Shown: positions 57,263 through 64,000 of the stretch, one piece after another
Position numbering within the stretch: the stretch's first letter is position 1
How the letters are laid out: each line of letters begins with the position of its first letter
Source of the DNA: Typhlomys cinereus
Taxonomy: Eukaryota; Chordata; Mammalia; Rodentia; Platacanthomyidae
Assembly (NCBI GenBank): GCA_023101885.1
Contig: JALPQD010000241.1
Coordinates: forward strand, 2,253,001 to 2,317,000
Direction: 5' to 3'
Length of the DNA: 64,000 nucleotides
Program-made: the position numbers and the translations under genes
Notes under the pieces: generated by a model
The model's input: only the letters and a program-made list of their open reading frames with translations
The model's database searches: none
What the model was told of the DNA's origin: nothing

Positions 57263-57480
57263 GACTGGAGAGGTAGCTCAGTTGGTAGAAGGCTTCTCTA
57301 GCGTGCATGAAGCCCTGGTTCCATTCCCAGCAGTGCATTAAACTGGACATGGTGGCATGTGACTGTAATCTCAGCATTCAGGAGATGGGAGCTGGAGGAT
57401 CAGAAACTGAAGGTCATTCTTTGTTACACAGTGAGTTCTAGACCATCCTCAACTATATGAGAACCTGTCTCAAAAAAGTG
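57263..57480 (+). mobile_element. B4 SINE (ID head fused to B1)
   Basis: ID-like head AGGTAGCTCAGTTGGTAGAAGG..GAAGCCCTGGTTCCATTCCC joined to a B1 body GGTGGCATGTGACTGTAATC..GTGAGTTCTAGACCATCC..GAACCTGTCTCAAAA. The fusion defines B4. Confidence 0.82.
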
Positions 57481-57879
57481 TGTGTGATCTCTCAAGGCCC
57501 AGGCTTATACCAGCATATACACCATCATTTCATCCTTATTTACCAACAAAAGCAATACACAAGGTAGCCAGAGTGAAGACATAAGAAGCCATCTGCTTCC
57601 TGCCAGAAGGAGCTACAGAATCACATTGTAAGAACTGGGGAGGGAAAAAGGTCAAGTCCTGCTTTATCCACTGAAAGGCTCTTGATGTTTAAGTTTTCTT
57701 TGGCTAAATCTCTTTTCCCCTTGGATTCTGGTTGAATACACAATGCTCATGTATCACACGTCAGTTGATTCAGGAGGAGCATCATGCAGCAAAGGGAGGA
57801 GAAAGATGTTTGAAGGGAGATGGGAGAGAAGGGCAAGTTAAAGATTGGGAATAAGGTCACTAACTGGGTAGGCATGAAG
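57481..57879. other. gene-free DNA
   Basis: Nothing recognised. Confidence 0.35.
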
Positions 57880-58137
57880 GAAGTATGAGCCACTTGGGTG
57901 TCTGGGGAAAGACTTTCCAAGGCAGACTGAACAGTAAGTGCAAAGGCCCCGAAGAAGCGGAGTACCTGGCATGTTTCGAAAACAGCTAACATGCTGCCGC
58001 CGAAGGATCCAGATGAGACTGGGTGAGCACAGCAGGCAGATCAGCAAGGTAGAGCAGGCAGGGAACGTAGGGTCTTTGAGGATCTCGAGTGGACTTTGGC
58101 TTTCAACAGTTTTGAATGAGATGGGAAGCTACTGGAG

Positions 58138-58141
<4 letters not shown>
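57880..58141 (+). mobile_element. L2-like ancient LINE relic (left part)
   Basis: AAGTGCAAAGGCCCCGAAG..GGGTCTTTGAGGATCTCGAG..GACTTTGGCTTTCAACAG..GAGATGGGAAGCTACTGGAG follows a mammal-wide ancient repeat order. Continues at 58381 after a SINE. Confidence 0.5.
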
Positions 58142-58177
<36 letters not shown>

Positions 58178-58380
58178 CAAAAGGACACTTGAGTGCACAT
58201 GGAGACCCAAGGGTGACATTGGGAATCATCCTGTATTGCTCTTCTCCCTCATTGGGTGCTCTGCGGCTTCCCAGGCTCACCAGAATTGCAAGCCGTCACC
58301 ATATCCACCCGGCACTTTTACACAGCATCCTTTTTCTTGTAAGGCAAAGGTTTAAACCTTGAGTCATCATCTCCTAGCTC
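58142..58380 (-). mobile_element. DIP-like SINE, subfamily B
   Basis: (TG)n at 58142-58174, AAAAGGACACTTGAGTG, GACCCAAGGGTGACATTGGG, GGCTTCCCAGGCTCACCAG and a diverged head TGAGTCATCATCTCCTAGC. Minus strand, inserted into the L2-like relic. Confidence 0.85.
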
Positions 58381-58671
58381 CACACAGGGTTCCTTACCTG
58401 TCGTACAGTGAGCACTTGAATTTTAGAGATTAGACTACTAAGGACAGTAGGGATGCTTTCAAAAAGATCCAGGTGAGAGATGGTAGTACTCTGGACCAGG
58501 CAGGATGGTGGCTGAGATGGTGAAAAGTGATCAAGTTTTGGATGCAAATTTTGATGCAAGAGCAGACAAGGTTGGAATGAGTTCCACGTGAATGAATGAG
58601 GAAGGATGACTGGATCCTTGTGCTCAGAACTGAGCAACTGGGCAGAATAGCTCTTGCTGAGGTGGAGGAAG
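58381..58671 (+). mobile_element. L2-like ancient LINE relic (right part)
   Basis: GATCCAGGTGAGAGATGGTAG..CTGGACCAGGCAGGATGGTGG..GGTGAAAAGTGATCAAG..CTGAGCAACTGGGCAG continues the order begun at 57880. Confidence 0.5.
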
Positions 58672-58719
58672 AGCTGCTGCTGCTGCTGCTGTGGTGGTGG
58701 TGGTGGTGGTGGTGGTGGT

Positions 58720-58753
<34 letters not shown>
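58672..58753. repeat. compound (CTG)n(TGG)n(TG)n repeat
   Basis: About 7 CTG units pass directly into about 11 TGG units and then about 15 TG units, without unique DNA between them. Confidence 0.95.
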
Positions 58754-58754
<1 letters not shown>

Positions 58755-59636
58755 CATCTGGCCAACCCATGGGAGACATCACATTCACAGATGCACAGTC
58801 TAGAGCCCAGGGAAGATACCCAGGAGGAAGACACATGCTTGAATACTATTAGCATACTCATTCTGTGCCCCTGCAGGGATTCCCATCACCACCATGACAC
58901 CAATGTGCAGAATATTGCCTGGCACATAATAGGTGCTCAATGAATAGTCACAGAACCAGCAGTTGGGATCATTTAGCTACAAGAGGTGGCTGTAAGTGTT
59001 TGCTCTGGTGGACCTTGAAGTGTAACTCCTCAGAGAGAGTTCCTTTCCACCCAAGGACTCTAGGGAGACTTACTGTGGGGCCTGTGGAATGAAAACAGAC
59101 GTTCACTGAGAAAGCTCCTGTGGCTGGCATCTTATAGGAAGCAGCGTGGGGTGACAAACAAGAAAGGAACACGTGGAGACCAAAAAATAGAGCAGACTTT
59201 CAAAAAAAAGGAGAAAAGATCTTCCAGAGCGAAGCGTCTGAAATTCAGGGGTGTGATGTTCTTGGGTTATTATTGTACTGCTTTTAATTTACCATGAAGC
59301 AGAAGCAAGAAGGAATCCTGAAAAGGGGAGAAGTTTATTTAAAATCAATTTATGCCACGTGAAAGAGTCACCAGCTTGCTTGAGAAATCCCACTTCTACA
59401 GTAACTTGCATAATGTATTTCTGTTTATAAAAGGAGAGAAATGGGCAGCAGCCTTATTGGAAAATGAGAGGGTTAGAATGGCTTCAGTCCCACACTGGAG
59501 GTGCTGTTCAATTACTCCCCATAGTGTGGCTAGTTTGGAGTACATGTGAGTTTTTTTTCAGCAATGTTTGAGGTGGGAGGGCTAGAACAAGAAAAAGCAG
59601 ATAATGTCATTGAAAATATTTCTCTGTGTGTTTATA
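58754..59636. other. gene-free DNA with an L2 scrap
   Basis: GAATATTGCCTGGCACATAA..TAGGTGCTCAATGAATAG at 58909-58947 is the L2 3'-end phrase. The rest is unassigned. Confidence 0.45.
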
Positions 59637-59897
59637 GTATGTGTGTACTTGTGTGTGGGCAGGGGGATTCCATAAAGCAAGTGTGGAAGTGAGTGGTCAA
59701 TCTTGGTGTCAGTCTTTGCCTTCCACCTTGTTTGAGACAGGGTCTCTTTGTGATTCGACACTACCTTTCATCTTACCATTGAAATATAGGGATTACAAAT
59801 GCGGGCCTCTTACATGGGTTCTGGGGATTTAAACTCAGGTACTCATGAATGTTTGTGAAACAAATACATTTACTCACTGAACCATCTCCCCAGTCCC
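59637..59897 (-). mobile_element. B3/B4-type SINE
   Basis: GTTTGAGACAGGGTCTCTTTG..TATAGGGATTACAAATGCGG..GGGGATTTAAACTCAGGTAC..TTACTCACTGAACCATCTCC: a reversed composite SINE. Confidence 0.7.
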
Positions 59898-59909
59898 TGA
59901 AAATGATTT

Positions 59910-59954
59910 TGTGTGTGTGTGTGAGAGAGAGTGAGAGAGAGAGAGAGAGAGAGG
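59910..59954. repeat. (TG)n(GA)n microsatellite
   Basis: TG run changing to GAGA run just after the SINE head. Confidence 0.9.
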
Positions 59955-61987
59955 GAGATGTGACAAACAGGTGAATGGGAAAGCAAAAGAGGTCACTCAA
60001 CTGTTGACTTTAGGTATTTTTGTAGCACTAGAATATGGACAAATAGAAAGCCTGGAAGGAACTATGAGAATGATAAATTCACCCTTTTTTGTGCGTGTGG
60101 CTACTAGAACTGACTGCAGGGCTTTTTGGATGGAGTGGCAGGTTGGAATGAGGTGAAGCTGTGTTCTTGAACTTGAGTTTTGTTACTCAAACTGTGTGAA
60201 GGTGAACATGATGTTTAATTTTTTTTGGAATTTTGTCCTTTCTCAGTTATCAAATGATGGAGGTGGGAATGATGATGATGTCCAAGACTTTGCAGTTCTC
60301 TTCTCATTCCTAAGTTAAGAAATATGTTGGATTCAATGCTTATCGAAGGATCGTCATACCAACTGAAGGACTTAGAGCTTCTCTGCAAAGGGAGACCCGA
60401 GAATCTGCCCCATGTGATGGCATGCTATTTAGATTATCTGTGCAAGGCCCACGTGGGCCTTTAAAATAATTGAAAAGCTTTATACTATCAGCTACTGCTT
60501 AACACCTCGGAACTTTTTAGGTGGCTGCTTCTTTCTTCCTGCAACCATTTTGCAGCTGGGTACCTGAGGTCCAAAGAGAAGAGCTCATAGACAGGTATCC
60601 ATGCACAGCCTCATTTCTTCTTTCACCAGGCAACACAGTGACCTTGACAAACCACTAGTTCTTCTGGAAGCACAAGTGTCTAGGTGTTCAGGCTGGAAGC
60701 TGGGTGTGACTACGTGCTCTTGGTGTCTACTACGAGTGACTCTGCGCTTTCAGAACATTTGTAGGAGAAGGCAGTGATGCAACTGGTGAAGTTGCAAATA
60801 AGCTTGCTAAGAAGAAGGAAAAGAACTTTGCCCCTGGATAGCTGATCTGTCCATCATTATCTGCAGGTAGGCACGCTCTATGTTGATGCAAAGTTTGTGA
60901 ACATATTCCTTTTTGGTTTCAGAATAAGTCCAAGGTATGGAAGGCCTAGCTGAACTGTGGGATTCTAGCATTTCTGAGCCCACAGGTGTCTAGAAAGCAA
61001 CAAATCTACATTCTTTCTTAGACATGAAGGAGCTGTGCTAGGAGAAGAGAATAACCAGAGCCCAGGATGAAAGGCACAAGAGAACAGGAAGCTGGAACCT
61101 CGAGTCTCCATCTTTGCAAGACTTAAGGACTCTCTTGGAGGGGGAGGGGCCATGAGGCTCTGCCCTGGACTGAGGAGCTATTGACTGTCAGTGGCTGTGG
61201 AGGGAGGAGGAGTTAGTCTTCTGTGGTGTAGCCATTGGTGATCTGCCCACGCTCCAGTCAATAATCCCAAGTTATACTCAGCGGGTCATGAAGACAAAAG
61301 ACATGAAAGTAAGAGAGGGTCTTGTGGGGAAGAAGAATGGATCCAAAGTGAGGGGAAGGGAGACGAGAGTGCTGATGGGCGACTATGATGAGACCATCTA
61401 TGTTCATGCAAGAAGTTGTCAAAGAATAAATCGAAAAAGAGAAAAAGAAGCCTTCATGACAACCTAGTTTCCCAGGCCCATGTGTCCTGATGCAGCTGCC
61501 TTACTCCCTGGGGACTTTCCCTGTCACAGCCCCCAGAGTCCAGTCCCAAAGAAGGACTTCTGTTTTGCCTGCAGACCTGGTTCCTTGGCAGACATGGGGT
61601 GTGACTGGCTTCTGGCCTGATCTGAGGTATAGCAGATGGCACTGAGGGATGGGGGTGCCCAGGAGGGGGAGCCCAGCTGGCATGTGGCCTAGTATTCAGG
61701 GAGAGGAAAAGGCTCCATGGACCCTGTAGGCGGAGTCCCTGGCCTGGGGGTAAGGGCTGGAGAGAGAACGGGATCGTGTCCACAGCTGCAGACCTTGACC
61801 ATTTTGGGCCCCAGGGACTTATAGCCCTAGCTCCATGGTTAGATGAGCATATTGCACACATGTCCACTTAAAGGGTTGCAGATTAAATATGACCACTTAC
61901 CTATTTATTTAGATGGCGTCTTGCTATGTACCCTAGGCTGGCCCCTGTCTCAGCTTCTTCTGTGCTGGGATGAAAGCTGTCTTCTAA
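59955..61987. other. gene-free DNA
   Basis: About 2 kb of single-copy-looking sequence. The 61454-61867 minus frame is GC-driven with no domain. No firm exon. Confidence 0.4.
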
Positions 61988-62320
61988 CCTCCCTCCCTCC
62001 CTCCCTCCCTCCCTCCCTCCCTCCCTCCCTCCCTCCCTCCCTCCCGCCTTCCTCCCTCCCTCCCTCCCTCCTTCCGCCTTCACTCTCTCCTTTCTTCCCG
62101 TCCTTTTTTCATTTCCTGCACCTTCCCCTCTTACTCTTTTTTTCTTCTCTTCTCTTCTCTTCTCTTCTCTTCTCTTCTCTTCTCTTCTCTTCTCTTCTCT
62201 TCTCTTCTCTTCTCTTCTCTGCTCTCTCTTTCTCTCTCTCTCTCTCCTCTCCTCTCTTCTCTTACTCTCTCTCTCTCTCTCTCTCTCTCCTTTCTTTTCT
62301 CTCTCTTGCTTGCTTTCTCT
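61988..62320. repeat. long polypyrimidine tract: (CTCC)n, (TCTCT)n, (CT)n
   Basis: (CCCT)n at 61988-62075, a mixed pyrimidine segment, about 16 units of TTCTC at 62140-62222, then (CT)n at 62225-62290. Very few purines in about 330 nt on the plus strand. Confidence 0.96.
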
Positions 62321-63807
62321 TATCAAAGCATGAGTTTTGCAGAAAGGGAACCTGCGGGAAAGCATCAGAAGCCATGTGAAAGCAGGCTGAGCGCCGACCC
62401 AAGTTTTCCATTCCCTCCCCGCCCTGTGATACCTTATTTGTCTTTTGGTGTTGCTGGCTACACTTCTACCAGAGAAACTGTGTCTGACTACAGCTGTCCC
62501 ATCACAGGGATGGCGGCACAGTGTGTGGGGTCTCTGGCACCACAGAGAGTGCCAGGAGCCAGGTGGCCCTTTTGGATTCTCCAGCTTCAACCATGTCACT
62601 CTCCCTTTGGTGTCTTATTATTTTCAGCCCATGTCCACCCCTTTAGGTGGACTTGACCTTCTGTCACTTGTAATCACTTCTTGTGATTTTAGGAGGTGGT
62701 ACAGGCCGAAGGGCCCCGGAGCCAGCCTGTCTCTGTCCTTAGAGTTGGTCTCTGCTTCCTTCAGACAAGACCCTGAGTAAGTCACTCTGATCCTGGGCCT
62801 CAGTTCCCCAGTCAGGAGGAGAAGAATGATGATGGAAGTCGGTAGGATTATGGGGAAGAAGACACGAGTTAATTTGCACAAAGGTCTAGCACAATTTATT
62901 TCCTAATGAATCCATATTGAGGGTGATTAATATTAAAGGTTGCATTCTGAATCCAACCATTTGCACCAGCTGCTGCTCCAGATTGTTACCCAACTTCTCT
63001 GGAACATGCATGGGTTCTGCTCCCCACTTCTTTTGTCACCTTGGAGGGGTAAGACATTGCTTGGGTCTTGCCCATCTGGGGGTCTGAGGAAAAGTCACCC
63101 TCGGGTTACAAGGCCCACCACAGCCTTAGCCCAGCACTTCTGCCTCCTGAGTCTGGGATCCACGTGACAATCATTGAATAGACATCATGTAAGTCACTGT
63201 ATTCTTATTTTACAAATGATTAAATGGAGACCATGGAGATGTCTAGTTTCACGACAAATGTTAATTTCTCTACTCACTATTAGGGACAGATGTGCATTAA
63301 GTATCATTGCTCTAGGTGCTTCCAGGCTGGTCATGTGACAGGGACTATTCTCCACATGTGGTTTCATTTCATTTTTACCATTATTATCTTTATGTTATAA
63401 TGGAGTGAACTGAAATTAGGAAGTTAAGTGACTTGCCAAAGTTTAGCATCTTCTGAAGATTTGTCGGATTCTGCAGGGAAGCGCTCTCATACCCTGGAGT
63501 TGGTCTTTACTCTGTCTGTGTTATTTTCTAGCCCAGTCAGCCAGGGTCTGTGGTGGGTGCTGGGTCTCTCTCGAGAACTCTGATCCTAGACCCTCTTGCT
63601 GTGGGAACCTGCAGCCTTCTGGAGGGAGTTTGCCGATGTCAGGTTTGCACCAGATGGGTTTATTAAGCCAGTGTGGCTCTAACTGACTTTGTGGGCTCGG
63701 AACCTCTTTTCTAAGCCTCATGTATCTGTTGGCTCATTTCAGGGCCAATTTATCTGAGATTGGAGATACTTTAAACGTGAAATACCCCTCTCCCCCCAAA
63801 GAAGAGG
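62321..63807. other. gene-free DNA with MIR relics
   Basis: Likely MIR cores at about 62745-62850 (plus; CCCTGAGTAAGTCACTCTG..GGCCTCAGTTCCCC) and 63360-63450 (minus; GGAAGTTAAGTGACTTGCC). Otherwise unassigned. Confidence 0.5.
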
Positions 63808-64000
63808 GAGGGCTAGAGACATGGCACAGACATTAAGCCTCTGCCTCGCAAGCTGAAGGATCTGAGTTCAAATGCTGGGTCCCAAGTACAAATGGCCAAA
63901 ATCCCAGAGCAAAGCAAAGAGGAGGCAGAGTAACTCAGGATGAAGTCCTTTGGGCCTACACATGCATACACACACACACACACACACACACCTACACCCA
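63808..64000 (+). mobile_element. DIP-like SINE, subfamily B, cut by window end
   Basis: GGGCTAGAGACATGGCACAG head, GATCTGAGTTCAAATGCTGG B box, AAAATCCCAGAGCAAAGC..AAGAGGAGGCAGAGTAA body and (CA)n at 63968-63992. The tail lies past 64000. Confidence 0.88.

Noticed and set aside
58596..58943. Frame with poly-Leu, poly-Trp and Cys-Val runs
   Set aside because: Direct translation of the CTG/TGG/TG repeat, not a protein.
61901..62599. 232-aa minus-strand frame rich in Arg-Glu-Lys
   Set aside because: Produced by translating the polypyrimidine tract. It has no domain, and all frames stay open because the repeat lacks stop codons.
1..64000. CRISPR array, prokaryotic operon, phage or plasmid functions
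   Set aside because: The only regular repeats are microsatellites and L1 monomers. The repeat content is mammalian throughout.

Overview
The window is mammalian nuclear DNA from a mouse-like (myodont) rodent. I find no host protein-coding gene, tRNA, rRNA, CRISPR array or bacterial/viral operon. Evidence for a rodent: B1 (7SL-derived), ID, B3 and B4 SINEs, LINE-1 copies with rodent-type polypurine 3' UTRs, and older mammal-wide repeats (MIR, L2-like, ERVL/MaLR-like LTRs). The youngest SINEs have a B2-superfamily tRNA-like head, a GC-rich body, an internal (CA)n and an AATAAA-type tail. They look most like the DIP-type SINEs of jerboas and relatives, but the species cannot be fixed from sequence alone.

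Layout. 1-35 kb: intergenic or intronic DNA packed with retroposons: 5'-truncated L1 3' ends at 1956-2907, 9709-10109, 16972-17153, 21279-22108, 22816-22882 and 30543-31651, about ten young SINEs, older SINEs, LTR fragments and microsatellites. 35.2-48.4 kb: two L1 elements near full length, head to tail on the minus strand. Copy X (35194-41766) has an intact ORF1 and an ORF2 broken by one TAG. Copy Y (41783-48403) is more decayed. 48.4-53 kb: AT-rich DNA with an ancient plus-strand L1 ORF2 relic, an L1 3' end and a SINE. 53.5-54.1 kb: the only host CpG-rich block, a candidate promoter/first exon next to a 53-bp CA repeat. 54-64 kb: single-copy-looking DNA with MIR and L2-like relics, a B4, young SINEs, a CTG/TGG/TG compound repeat and a 330-bp polypyrimidine tract.

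The most interesting object is the L1 pair. An 18-bp direct repeat (35173-35190 and 48404-48421) brackets both elements and a second repeat (35180-35193 and 41767-41780) brackets X alone, so Y landed first and X later inserted into Y's tail junction. X lacks the normal 3' terminal box of its family. It carries about 240 bp of foreign DNA ending in AATAAA plus an A-rich tail, the signature of a 3' transduction. X and Y share ORFs, but their 5' UTRs lose similarity just upstream of ORF1, and X has GC-rich monomers with a 225-bp period. This looks like promoter replacement within one L1 lineage.

The only proteins that work together here are L1 ORF1p (RNA-binding chaperone) and ORF2p (endonuclease/reverse transcriptase). 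Such machinery, from L1s elsewhere, would also have mobilised the SINEs.
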